64,000 bases of DNA from Chryseobacterium rhizosphaerae (GTDB lineage: Bacteria > Bacteroidota > Bacteroidia > Flavobacteriales > Weeksellaceae), in the NCBI RefSeq assembly GCF_003385455.1, contig NZ_QNUF01000021.1, positions 29,069-93,068 of the forward strand. Reading direction: 5' to 3'. Of this stretch, positions 26,511-34,440 are shown in pieces; the stretch's first letter is position 1, and every line of letters begins with the position of its first letter. Position numbers and translations under genes: made by a program. The notes below the pieces were generated by a model, which was not told the DNA's origin, searched no databases, and was given only the letters and a program-made list of their open reading frames with translations.

Positions 26511-26948
26511 TTACTGTTTTTTAACATTATTATTAATGAGCTCCTGGAAAACCTGAAGGATATTGTTCCAATTGGTTTGAAAGTTGGGAACAATCAGACT
26601 TGCATCTGTTTTACTGCCTTCATTTGGCCCTTTCTTGATATTGATAGAAGTCGTAATGTTATCATAAAGTTTTTTACGACTTTCCTGAATTCTTCTAAAA
26701 TTGTTCTGAGAGAGGGTTTGGTCCAGTTTTTTTAAATCTTCATTTGAGATTTTAAAATCCTGTTTGTATTTTTTACCCTGCCCCTCGAAAGAATAGTGTG
26801 CATTATTATCTTTTATAAGTAGATTTTCATATACCGGTGCATATCCTCCACTTTTGGAATAACTTATATCAAAATCTGAATATACTTTTTGGCTATTACA
26901 CGAAACTAATACTATGATGGCGAATAAGATTCCTATTATTCTGTTCAT
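26511..26948 (-). CDS. Small lipoprotein of unknown function
   Basis: This 145-residue protein has a lipoprotein signal ending at VLVSC (Cys17). The mature part is charged and mixed alpha/beta (ISYSKSGGYAPVYENLLIKD, then FKISNEDLKKLDQTLSQNNF). I do not recognise the family, although similar small lipoproteins occur in flavobacteria next to cell-envelope genes. It lies between the PlsC acyltransferase (16 bases) and Mpl (6 bases), so it is made with envelope enzymes. Confidence 0.7.
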   Translation of the reverse strand: MNRIIGILFAIIVLVSCNSQKVYSDFDISYSKSGGYAPVYENLLIKDNNAHYSFEGQGKKYKQDFKISNEDLKKLDQTLSQNNFRRIQESRKKLYDNITTSINIKKGPNEGSKTDASLIVPNFQTNWNNILQVFQELINNNVKKQ

Positions 26949-26964
26949 AATTCTTTAATTTACT

Positions 26965-27771
26965 TTAATTATTAGGGTCCTGTTGTTCTAATTTTTTAGC
27001 TTTAAGTTCTTCATCATAAGTGTGTAGTAGGTTAAAATCTTCGGTCTGCTCAATGGCAGTCATAATTTTTAATAAAATTTCCGGTGCCTTTTCGTTATCG
27101 TAGTCGATATCCAAAGGGGCTTTAAATTCCATGGTTGGCTTTACACCGGTTACTTTTACACGAAGTCCTTTTTTATCAAAAGCTCTTCTAAACCCATTTA
27201 TTTTGATAGGAATTACGATGGGACGCTGGTTTTTCACCAGTTTGGCCGTACCTCTTCTTCCTTGTGCAAAAGCTGATGTTGTGCCCTGTGGGAACGTGGC
27301 TACCCAACCATTGTCTAAAGCCTTCATGATATTGTCAACTTCACTCATATCTACCATTCTGTTGACATTTTTACCTTCTGCTCTCCAGGTTCTTTTTACG
27401 GTTACAGCGCCTGCAATTTTAAAAATTTTTGGAAGAATACCTTTATTCATAGTTTCTTCAGCGGCTACATAGTAAAAATCAATCTTTGGATTCAACAGGT
27501 AGATCGGGTTCTTGATGGTGTTTAAATAACCATTATTTACGGCACAGAAAGCATGGTACATTGCTGCCACATCCGCAAAATAGGTTTGATGGTTACACAC
27601 AAAAAGTACATTAGAGTCCGGAAGATCCACAAGGTGCTCTGTGCCGGTTATCTTCAATTTATTAAAGCCATTGAATCGTCTATAGGATACAATTCCTAAA
27701 ATAAAAATAACTAACCTTTTTAAAAAATAAGGTGTTCCGAATGCATCGGTGAAAATATTTTTCTTCGCCAT
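26965..27771 (-). CDS. 1-acyl-sn-glycerol-3-phosphate acyltransferase (PlsC) family
   Basis: This 268-residue protein has the acyltransferase motifs NHQTYFADV (HX4D, motif I), TVKRTWRAEGKNVNRM (motif II area), FPQGTTSAFAQGRRG (motif III) and IVIPIKINGF (motif IV). It transfers an acyl chain to lysophosphatidic acid or a related lipid at the inner membrane. Motif III reads FPQGTTS rather than the usual FPEGTRS; the Glu-to-Gln change occurs in some Bacteroidota members. It follows the Nudix gene by 27 bases. Confidence 0.85.
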   Translation of the reverse strand: MAKKNIFTDAFGTPYFLKRLVIFILGIVSYRRFNGFNKLKITGTEHLVDLPDSNVLFVCNHQTYFADVAAMYHAFCAVNNGYLNTIKNPIYLLNPKIDFYYVAAEETMNKGILPKIFKIAGAVTVKRTWRAEGKNVNRMVDMSEVDNIMKALDNGWVATFPQGTTSAFAQGRRGTAKLVKNQRPIVIPIKINGFRRAFDKKGLRVKVTGVKPTMEFKAPLDIDYDNEKAPEILLKIMTAIEQTEDFNLLHTYDEELKAKKLEQQDPNN

Positions 27772-27798
27772 CTCTCAATTAAACACGGTTGTGCAAAG

Positions 27799-28428
27799 TT
27801 ACATATTTTTCAGCAACTGGCTGAATTCACTTAATATCATCGCTGTAGCGCCCCAGATAATATATCCGTTGAAATTAATCACAGGAACCTCATGCCCTCC
27901 CGCACTGGGAAGAGCCATCATTTCCGGGGTGTCAGACAGATTTAGAAAAGAGGTGATAGGAAATTCAATTGTTTCCACAGCTTCGCTTTGCTGAAGAACA
28001 AAAAGTGGATTCTTTTTAGTGTATGAAATGTAGGGATACACATAAAAGTTACTTGGCGGAATGTAGATAGGGGACATTTCCCTGATCACTCTCAGGTAAT
28101 GTTTATCTATTCCAATTTCTTCAGAGGTTTCTCTAATGGCTGTTTCCGCAAAATCCTGATCCATTTCCTCACGTTTTCCGCCAGGCAGTGAAATCTGGCC
28201 ACTATGTCTGTCATGCTCATTAATCGTTCTTTGGATCAGAGGAAAATACCATTCATTGTCTTTTAAATACAATACAATATTTACTGCGGCAAATTTGGGA
28301 TTCTTTGCCAGCACTTCATCGTAGGTGAAAACAGGACGGTAAGGGGGTGAGAATACCCCGTGTGCATGCTCACCAGGCAGCTCTACATTCGTTATTTTCC
28401 TTAATAAATCTTTTCCAAAATTTTCCAT
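27799..28428 (-). CDS. Nudix hydrolase, CoA pyrophosphatase type
   Basis: This 209-residue enzyme has the Nudix box GGKREEMDQDFAETAIRETSEEIGI (the first 20 residues, plus EEIGI, fit GX5EX7REUXEEXGU). A preceding LIQRTINEHDRHSGQISLPG block is typical of NudL/YeaB CoA pyrophosphatases. It would cleave CoA or acyl-CoA to phosphopantetheine and 3',5'-ADP. It is the first gene of the four-gene envelope operon. Confidence 0.87.
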   Translation of the reverse strand: MENFGKDLLRKITNVELPGEHAHGVFSPPYRPVFTYDEVLAKNPKFAAVNIVLYLKDNEWYFPLIQRTINEHDRHSGQISLPGGKREEMDQDFAETAIRETSEEIGIDKHYLRVIREMSPIYIPPSNFYVYPYISYTKKNPLFVLQQSEAVETIEFPITSFLNLSDTPEMMALPSAGGHEVPVINFNGYIIWGATAMILSEFSQLLKNM

Positions 28429-28618
28429 AGTCCAAATTTAACAATATATCTCGAAGAATTAAAGGGCTTAACAATAATTAACCTATGTTGATTCTTTTAG
28501 TGATAGAACTGTCAAGAGTGGATTTTTTACTTCGCAAAGTGAATGATGAATAGGGTTTGGGGAAGATTCACAAGCAAAGTGGAGTAATCATGACCAGCTG
28601 CCCCATATTGCTACCGTA

Positions 28619-28745
28619 TTTTCCCGTAACCGAAACCAGTGATACAGGGAAAACCATAAATGGTGACTTTCAAAACCGGAAACCATGATTTTTGAAATTT
28701 ACACTTTGATGGTGGTTTTTCACTTTGGGGCACAGGTTACCTTTG
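28619..28745 (+). promoter_or_regulatory. Promoter and upstream regulatory block of the main curlin gene
   Basis: A TACCTTTG -7 box lies at 28738-28745, 32 bases before the ATG. No TTG sits at the -33 position; GGTTTTTC is there instead. Upstream are ACCAT-AA-ATGGT (28653-28664), a spaced TTTTCCC/GGGAAAA repeat (28619-28653), three AAACCA direct repeats, and CCGGAAACCATGATTTT starting at 28676. The last block recurs before the second curlin gene at the same distance from its -7 box. The weak -33 implies an activator. The rest of the gap 28429-28618 shows nothing. Confidence 0.6.
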
Positions 28746-28776
28746 TCTTACTATTAACCAATTAATTTTTACCAAA

Positions 28777-29595
28777 ATGAAAAATTTACTTACAGGTGTC
28801 TTTACACTATTGGCCATGAGTTTCGGCTTTGCGCAATCTAATATTGATGTGACTGCACAGATTGGAAACTTAAATACTGCTACCGTGGACCAGACAGGTC
28901 TTCTGAACATTAATTCTTTAACACAGAATGGAAACCGTAATACAGCAGACATTGATCAGGTAGGAGTTTTGAATGTGAATACAGCACAAAGTATTGGTAA
29001 CAGAAACTCTATTGATGTTGATCAGATAGGCTTGGGAAACTCTAATGATGTGCTTCAACAGGGAAACAGAAACTCTGCAGTAACCTGGCAACTTGGAATA
29101 TTAAATTCTACAGATCAAACTCAGATTGGAAGAAGAAATAGTGTTTCTTCAGTACAGCTTGGTGTGGGTAATGCGGTTGTTCAATATCAGGACGGAAGAC
29201 GAAATGATGCTTCGATGATCCAGATAGGAACAGGTAATATAGCTGCTCAGACTCAATTAGGAAGAAGAAATAATGCTGATGGTCTTCAGGTAGGAAATGC
29301 TAACCTTTTGGTACAATACCAGGATGGTAATGATAACAGTGCTACTCATACTCAGGCAGGTAATAATAATATTGCAGGATCTGTTCAGATGGGAAATGAT
29401 AACACCTCTATGGGATTACAGGTCGGAAACAGTAATCAATTATACCAATTTCAGTTAGGAGATTCCAACACAGCGATAGATGTTCAGTTGGGTAACGGTA
29501 ACTTTACCTGGGTGGCTCAAAGCGGTGATTCTCACATTCATGTAGGAACTCAGATAGGAAACAGTAATTCAATGGTAATCACTCAATCAAACTAA
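28777..29595 (+). CDS. csgA: Major curlin-type amyloid subunit (23 eleven-residue half-repeats)
   Basis: This 272-residue secreted protein has a signal peptide (to FGFAQ, residue 20). The rest is an unbroken series of about 23 half-repeats of 11 residues with the pattern xxN(S/T)xxxxQxG (for example NRNTADIDQVG, NRNSIDVDQIG, NNNIAGSVQMG). Gln and Asn ladders at fixed positions are the hallmark of curlin beta-solenoids, which polymerise into surface amyloid fibres for biofilm. E. coli CsgA has five 22-residue repeats; this has about eleven. Arg-Arg-Asn repeats (RRN) in the middle may be less amyloidogenic gatekeepers. It is followed by its own terminator, then csgB-E-F-G. Confidence 0.9.
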   Translation: MKNLLTGVFTLLAMSFGFAQSNIDVTAQIGNLNTATVDQTGLLNINSLTQNGNRNTADIDQVGVLNVNTAQSIGNRNSIDVDQIGLGNSNDVLQQGNRNSAVTWQLGILNSTDQTQIGRRNSVSSVQLGVGNAVVQYQDGRRNDASMIQIGTGNIAAQTQLGRRNNADGLQVGNANLLVQYQDGNDNSATHTQAGNNNIAGSVQMGNDNTSMGLQVGNSNQLYQFQLGDSNTAIDVQLGNGNFTWVAQSGDSHIHVGTQIGNSNSMVITQSN

Positions 29596-29633
29596 GGCCT
29601 TTAGTAACAATACTGTAAATCTTAGAAATTGTG

Positions 29634-29665
29634 AAGGAGAGACTGCAGGGTTTCTCCTTTTTTTA
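29634..29665 (+). terminator. Terminator between the two curlin genes
   Basis: AAGGAGA (29634-29640) and TCTCCTT (29653-29659) pair around a 12-base loop and run into T8. It separates the highly expressed csgA from the secretion genes. Confidence 0.75.
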
Positions 29666-29681
29666 TTTCAAGACAAATATA

Positions 29682-29752
29682 CCGGTAAACCGTGATTTTA
29701 TATCAATACCTGCCAGGTGTGTTTTTCCCGATTCTCTATTAATGTACCTTTA
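29682..29752 (+). promoter_or_regulatory. Promoter of csgB and the curli secretion operon
   Basis: CCGGTAAACCGTGATTTT (29682-29699) repeats the element upstream of csgA. A TACCTTTA -7 box lies at 29745-29752, with GTTTTTC near the -33 position. From AAACC to the -7 box is 58 bases here and 58 bases before csgA. Confidence 0.6.
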
Positions 29753-29770
29753 ATAATAAAAACTAATGTC

Positions 29771-30163
29771 ATGCTTAATTTACAATGGGGAGTATTACTT
29801 CTTTTTACGATGTTGCCCCTGCATGCGCAAAATACAGACTGGGATAAGATCAATAGTAATACAATCTTTAATATGATAACCATGCAGAATATGGATCAGG
29901 ATCTGTCTCATATCATCCAAATCGGTGATTTCAATAATGCTGAACTTTCTCTTAATGCCAGGACTAGTATAGCAGTAAAACAACTGGGAGACTATAATAC
30001 ACTGTACTTCATCAATTCCTTTACAGATAAGGAAACAAAGGCAGGCATTACTACCCAGGGAAATAATAACATTATTGATGTTACAGGGAGTAACAGTATT
30101 TCGGAAGGAATGCAGATCAATATGAAAGGAGATAATAAAACTGTTTTCATGAGAAATTATTAA
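29771..30163 (+). CDS. csgB: CsgB-like minor curlin/nucleator
   Basis: This 130-residue secreted protein (ATG at 29771; an in-frame ATG at 29717 precedes the promoter) has a signal peptide ending LPLHAQ. Degenerate curlin repeats follow: HIIQIGDFNNAELSLNAR, AVKQLGDYNTLYFI, GITTQGNNNIIDVTG and SEGMQINMKGDNKTVF. Fewer and less regular Gln/Asn ladders than in the neighbour fit a nucleator that anchors the fibre to the cell. It ends 7 bases before csgE and so begins the secretion operon. Confidence 0.8.
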   Translation: MLNLQWGVLLLFTMLPLHAQNTDWDKINSNTIFNMITMQNMDQDLSHIIQIGDFNNAELSLNARTSIAVKQLGDYNTLYFINSFTDKETKAGITTQGNNNIIDVTGSNSISEGMQINMKGDNKTVFMRNY

Positions 30164-30170
30164 AACACAA

Positions 30171-30905
30171 ATGATGAAAATTTTATACTCGATGAGCCTG
30201 AACACTTTTTTTATCTTCCTGTCTGTGATGATTTATGGGCAGGATGATAAAAAAGTAATTGCAAGGCTTGAAAATAGTCTCCTTGAAAATCAGATCAAAC
30301 TGAAAGCTGTTGTCATGAACAATACAGCGGTCTACAAGGAGCTGAATTATCTTCTGGTATCCATCAAAAAGAACAGTGATGGAAACCTTTCCAATAACAA
30401 ACAAAGCGGTAAATTTTCTGTTAATCCCAATGAAGTAAAAATTTTATCTGAAATCAGTGTAAATCTTGAACCAAAAGATGCCCTGAAAGCTTTCCTCTAT
30501 ATCAGGGACGAGGAAAACCAAAATCTAATAGCCAAAGACAGCTTGGAAATTAACAATACTTTTTTTAAAAGAAAAGCGGCTAAAATAGAAGAGGATGCGG
30601 TTTTCGAACTTAAAGGACTTACGATTGATGAAACCAAAACTAAAGTAGGAAAGGATTTTTATGACCTTTTCTATATGCAGTACAGCCAGCTTCCGGATAA
30701 AAGCAGTGGGGCCGTCACTATTTCAGAGCTTCCTCTTCGGGGAACAAGCGGTCAGATCAATATCCAGATTGAAGATAAGATTGTTTACAGCTTTATGACC
30801 AATCCAAGTGAAGACTATTTAAAAGAGCAGCTCGCTGCCAGTTTAAAATATATTAAAGAATTTAATGTAAAGAAAAACCTTATTAAAAATGAATTCATCT
30901 ACTAA
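30171..30905 (+). CDS. csgE: Curli assembly factor CsgE with an extra N-terminal domain
   Basis: This 244-residue protein has a signal peptide (to MIYGQ). Residues about 140-244 match CsgE, the periplasmic cap and adaptor of the CsgG pore: GLTIDETKTKVGKDFYDLFY, then TISELPLRGTSGQINIQIED and a C-terminal helix ending NEFIY. E. coli CsgE is about 129 residues, so about 100 residues are extra. That part (KAVVMNNTAVYKELNYLLVS, SGKFSVNPNEVKILSEISVN) looks like a beta-sandwich with a pattern reminiscent of CsgC/CsgH, the amyloid inhibitors; the likeness is inference. Confidence 0.85.
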   Translation: MMKILYSMSLNTFFIFLSVMIYGQDDKKVIARLENSLLENQIKLKAVVMNNTAVYKELNYLLVSIKKNSDGNLSNNKQSGKFSVNPNEVKILSEISVNLEPKDALKAFLYIRDEENQNLIAKDSLEINNTFFKRKAAKIEEDAVFELKGLTIDETKTKVGKDFYDLFYMQYSQLPDKSSGAVTISELPLRGTSGQINIQIEDKIVYSFMTNPSEDYLKEQLAASLKYIKEFNVKKNLIKNEFIY

Positions 30906-30916
30906 AAACATTCGCC

Positions 30917-31327
30917 ATGAAAACGTGTATCATTATTTTGACCTTTATTGCGGGTATTTTTTACGGAAAATCTCAGCAACTTGTCTATAAACCTGTGAAT
31001 CCGGCTTTCGGAGGAGATACCTTTAATTATCAGTGGCTTCTAAGCTCCGCCAATGCACAAAATCAATTTGATGAAAAAGATGATTATAAAAGTCTTCTTG
31101 ATAATTTGAATTCACTGGACAGTTTCAGTCAGAGCCTCAACCGCCAGATACTAAGTGAACTTTCCAGAAAACTGTTTGAAGATCAGTTCGGAGATGGAGG
31201 AATAAAGCCCGGAGATTATCTTTTCGGATCACTTTACCTTCAGATTACAACGACCAATCAGGGACTTTTGATTAATATTTTGGATACCAGTACAGGCGAT
31301 CAGTCCGAGATCGTGATTCCGAAATAG
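30917..31327 (+). CDS. csgF: Curli assembly factor CsgF
   Basis: This 136-residue protein has a signal peptide (to GKSQ) and then the CsgF core QLVYKPVNPAFGGDTFNYQW followed by LLSSANAQNQF, close to the FRNPNFGGNPNNG and LLNSAQAQN motifs of E. coli CsgF. CsgF leaves through CsgG, plugs its exit and couples CsgB to the cell surface. The N-terminal NPxFGG segment is the known CsgG-binding stretch. It lies 11 bases after csgE and 24 before csgG. Confidence 0.9.
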   Translation: MKTCIIILTFIAGIFYGKSQQLVYKPVNPAFGGDTFNYQWLLSSANAQNQFDEKDDYKSLLDNLNSLDSFSQSLNRQILSELSRKLFEDQFGDGGIKPGDYLFGSLYLQITTTNQGLLINILDTSTGDQSEIVIPK

Positions 31328-31351
31328 CCATAACTAAAAACCAGACTTATC

Positions 31352-32716
31352 ATGAGAACTTACACTTACACCAGAATTTTTTTCTGTACATTGCTGCTAT
31401 GTATATTGCAGGCTTGCAGCTCGATCTTTGGTTTGCCATCGGATCCCGAGAAATCAACGATGGGAGAGACCACGACTTCTACTACAGAACTGAAAAACCT
31501 TCCTTTGCCTAGTGAAAAAATAGTCATAGGAGTCTACAAATTCAGAGACCAGACCGGTCAGTATAAACCTTCTGAAAATGGGAATAACTGGAGTACGGCA
31601 GTGCCGCAGGGTACTACAACCATCCTTATTAAAGCATTGGAAGACAGCCGTTGGTTTATCCCTATTGAAAGGGAAAATATTGCAAATCTTCTCAATGAAA
31701 GGCAGATCATCCGTTCCACCAGACAGGAATATATGAAAGATGCTGATAAAAATAACCAGGCATTACCCCCACTTTTATACGCGGGCATTCTTCTCGAAGG
31801 GGGTGTGATTTCCTATGACAGTAATATTATGACGGGAGGGCTTGGTGCGAGATATTTCGGAATCGGGGCTTCTACCCAATACCGTCAGGACAGGATTACC
31901 ATTTACCTGCGTGCTGTTTCTACCCTTAATGGGGAGATTCTTAAAACAGTCTATACTTCCAAAACGATTCTTTCAACAAGTATAAACGGGAGCTTTTTCA
32001 GATATATTGATACGGAAAGGCTTCTTGAGGCTGAAGTAGGACTTACCCAGAACGAACCCGTTCAGCTTGCGGTGACTGAAGCCATTGAAAAAGCGGTGAA
32101 ATCTCTGATTGTTGAAGGGGTGAGAGATAAAATATGGGGAAAAGCAGCAGAAAATACATCTGCTTACCAATCTTTAATCAATGAATATAACAGAGAACAG
32201 GATCAGAACAAAGGAAGGGTAGTGGGCAATAGATTTCCTGAAAATTATAGACAGAAAGTCGCTGTATTTGCAAATGTTGAAGCACAAAAGGTTAAAGATG
32301 ATTATGTGAATCCCAAAATGAATATTGGAGGAAAAGTGGGCTTTAAATATTTTCTCAACCCTAATTTTAACATTGAAGTCAATGGTAGTTATTTTACACT
32401 GGAGAATGAGAATATTGTGAAAAGAAACTATTTCGGTCCCGAGGTGAATCTCGAATTTCTGCTTTTTCCCAAATATAAATTCAGTCCATATGTTTACGGA
32501 GGCGCAGGAGCCATGTATTCAAAATACAAACCTCAGTATAAAGGGCAGTTTGGCGGCGGACTCGAGTATATGATTGACCATAATATCTCCCTGAGAGCTT
32601 CCGCACAGTACGATCTCGGTTTTAAAGATAACTGGGAAGGGCTTGTAAATGGAAAAAGAAAAGACCAGTCTTTGCGCTTTGCATTGGGAATCAACTTCTA
32701 TTTTGGAAACAAATAA
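31352..32716 (+). CDS. csgG: Curli secretion pore CsgG with a C-terminal beta-barrel-like extension
   Basis: This 454-residue lipoprotein has lipobox LQACS near residue 22. Residues about 45-290 match CsgG, the nonameric outer-membrane pore for curlins: KIVIGVYKFRDQTGQYKPS, STAVPQGTTTILIKALEDSR, WFIPIERENIANLLNERQII, then GGLGARYFGIGAS and DRITIYLRAVSTLNGEILK. E. coli CsgG has 277 residues. The last about 150 residues are alternating beta strands with aromatics (GGKVGFKYFLNPNFNIEVNG, ... ALGINFYFGNK), like an OmpA/OprF-type eight-stranded barrel. Each protomer of a nonamer would then carry an extra barrel, which is unusual. Confidence 0.9.
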   Translation: MRTYTYTRIFFCTLLLCILQACSSIFGLPSDPEKSTMGETTTSTTELKNLPLPSEKIVIGVYKFRDQTGQYKPSENGNNWSTAVPQGTTTILIKALEDSRWFIPIERENIANLLNERQIIRSTRQEYMKDADKNNQALPPLLYAGILLEGGVISYDSNIMTGGLGARYFGIGASTQYRQDRITIYLRAVSTLNGEILKTVYTSKTILSTSINGSFFRYIDTERLLEAEVGLTQNEPVQLAVTEAIEKAVKSLIVEGVRDKIWGKAAENTSAYQSLINEYNREQDQNKGRVVGNRFPENYRQKVAVFANVEAQKVKDDYVNPKMNIGGKVGFKYFLNPNFNIEVNGSYFTLENENIVKRNYFGPEVNLEFLLFPKYKFSPYVYGGAGAMYSKYKPQYKGQFGGGLEYMIDHNISLRASAQYDLGFKDNWEGLVNGKRKDQSLRFALGINFYFGNK

Positions 32717-32727
32717 AAATCTAAACT

Positions 32728-34239
32728 ATGAAAACTTTAATAAAAATACTCAGCATATTCATCCTTGCTTTTTGTCTGTTTTCATGCAATGAAGATCTTG
32801 TAGAACAGGCTCAGACGGGAATCTTAAAAGGAAAAGTAGTAAAAAGGGGAAGTAATGTACCTCTTGCTAACGTGAAAATCTTCACAAACCCTACCACACA
32901 GACTGTTTTTAGCGGTACAGACGGTTCTTTTGAAATTAATGCAATGCCCATTGGTAATTATTCTGTAAAAGCAGAACTTTCCGGATACCTGACAAGCTTT
33001 CAGGCGGTTAATATACAGAACCAGAATCAGGTGGTAACAGTGGTGTTTGAAATGAATGATGATACATCTCTGAATTCGCCACCTACAGCACCGCAATTGC
33101 TAAGTCCGATAGACAATGCGGTCAATCAGCCTTTAAGTGTGGAGCTGACCTGGAGTGCCACAGATCCCGATACGGCAGATGTTTTAAAATATAGTTTAAC
33201 AATTAAAAATAATCTTGACACTAATGTGATTCAGGTTAATGATTTGACAGCTAATCATTATTCGCTGTCAAATCTGAAGTTTGGTGTAAGTTACTTCTGG
33301 CAGGTGTCTGTTTCGGACGACATTCACCAGCCAGTTTTAAGCTCAATAGGTAAATTTACGACCAATACGGTTCCTGCCAACAGATATCATTATGTACAGA
33401 AACAGAATGGTAATTTTGTAATCATATCAAGTGATGCACAAGGGAATAATTTTCAGTTTACCAGTGCTTCTTATAACAGCTGGCGGCCAAGGAAAAATAA
33501 TAACGCCGGTCTCATTGCCTTTCTACGTACGGAAGGTGGAAGTACCCATATTTATACAGCAAATCCTGATGGTTCCAATCCGTTTAAGGTAACAACTGTT
33601 GCGGCAGCGGGTTTTAATAATTATGAAATGGATTTTGCCTGGAGTACCAATGGTCAGGAAATTATTTATTCAAACTTTAATAAACTCTACCGGATCAATA
33701 AGGACGGGAGTGGATTGAATCTGGTGTATACCACTCCGGATGGAAGTATGATCTCCGAGTGCGACTGGAGCTATGACGGAAGCAAAATTGCATTGAAAAC
33801 CAATGATTACAATGGCTACAATACAAAAATCTACATTATTGACATGACCGGAAATACTCTTAAAACCATTGTTTCAGGATCAGCAGGAGCAAGTGGAGGA
33901 CTGAATTTTTCGGTAGATGGTCAGCTTCTCCTGTTTACCCGGGATATTTCGGGATATCAGGATGGAAGCGGAAACTACCGTCAGCTTGATTCTCATATTT
34001 TTATCTACAACCTCGTCAATGACATGGTGTACGATATTTCTGATGCGAGCGAGAAACCTATGGGAACCAATGATCTCGATCCAAGATTCTCACCGAATAA
34101 TGCACAGGTGATCTTTATGAATACCTCCAATGATAATATCTCGTTGAAAAATGTTATGGTCATTGATCTGAACAGCAGTATGACAGATCTTTCACGAACC
34201 TCTCTCTTTACTAATGGTGAAATGCCGGATTATGAGTAA
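32728..34239 (+). CDS. Lipoprotein with carboxypeptidase-regulatory, FnIII-like and TolB-like propeller domains, in the curli operon
   Basis: This 503-residue lipoprotein has lipobox CLFSC (Cys20). Residues 30-110 form a carboxypeptidase-regulatory-like beta sandwich (GILKGKVVKRGSNVPLANVK, GTDGSFEINAMPIGNYSVKA). Residues 117-212 form an FnIII-like domain (PTAPQLLSPIDNAVNQPLS, SYFWQVSVSD), and 215-500 has repeated TolB/WD-like blades (FAWSTNGQEIIYSN, CDWSYDGSKIAL, DPRFSPNNAQVIFMN). It starts 12 bases after csgG, so it is made with the curli machinery. It is probably a surface or periplasmic accessory that binds fibres or wall; no curli member of E. coli resembles it. Confidence 0.78.
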   Translation: MKTLIKILSIFILAFCLFSCNEDLVEQAQTGILKGKVVKRGSNVPLANVKIFTNPTTQTVFSGTDGSFEINAMPIGNYSVKAELSGYLTSFQAVNIQNQNQVVTVVFEMNDDTSLNSPPTAPQLLSPIDNAVNQPLSVELTWSATDPDTADVLKYSLTIKNNLDTNVIQVNDLTANHYSLSNLKFGVSYFWQVSVSDDIHQPVLSSIGKFTTNTVPANRYHYVQKQNGNFVIISSDAQGNNFQFTSASYNSWRPRKNNNAGLIAFLRTEGGSTHIYTANPDGSNPFKVTTVAAAGFNNYEMDFAWSTNGQEIIYSNFNKLYRINKDGSGLNLVYTTPDGSMISECDWSYDGSKIALKTNDYNGYNTKIYIIDMTGNTLKTIVSGSAGASGGLNFSVDGQLLLFTRDISGYQDGSGNYRQLDSHIFIYNLVNDMVYDISDASEKPMGTNDLDPRFSPNNAQVIFMNTSNDNISLKNVMVIDLNSSMTDLSRTSLFTNGEMPDYE

Positions 34240-34279
34240 TGAATAGCTGTAAAGGTGAAAAACAGGGTTTAAAGTGTAT

Positions 34280-34317
34280 GAGCTAAGATTTCTGTTTTCC
34301 ATCACAGGTCTTAGCTC
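34280..34317 (+). terminator. Hairpin after the curli operon
   Basis: GAGCTAAGA (34280-34288) and TCTTAGCTC (34309-34317) pair perfectly over 9 bp. The following T-run is short (TAAGTTTT), so it is a moderate terminator. Confidence 0.5.
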
Positions 34318-34389
34318 TAAGTTTTCCAACCTTTATTGCTGAATTTTCATAAGCACTGGTCATTAGAAATTCATGATCGTAAATAAAAT

Positions 34390-34411
34390 TTCCAAACCGA
34401 AAGGCTTGGAA
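34390..34411 (-). terminator. Hairpin downstream of the curli-linked luxR gene
   Basis: TTCCAAACC and GGCTTGGAA pair over 9 positions with one mismatch around GAAA. On the minus strand it is followed by AAATTTTATTT, and on the plus strand by GTTTTT. It probably ends the convergent luxR transcript. Confidence 0.5.
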
Positions 34412-34440
34412 GTTTTTGGTTAATGATAATTGGTTATGGC

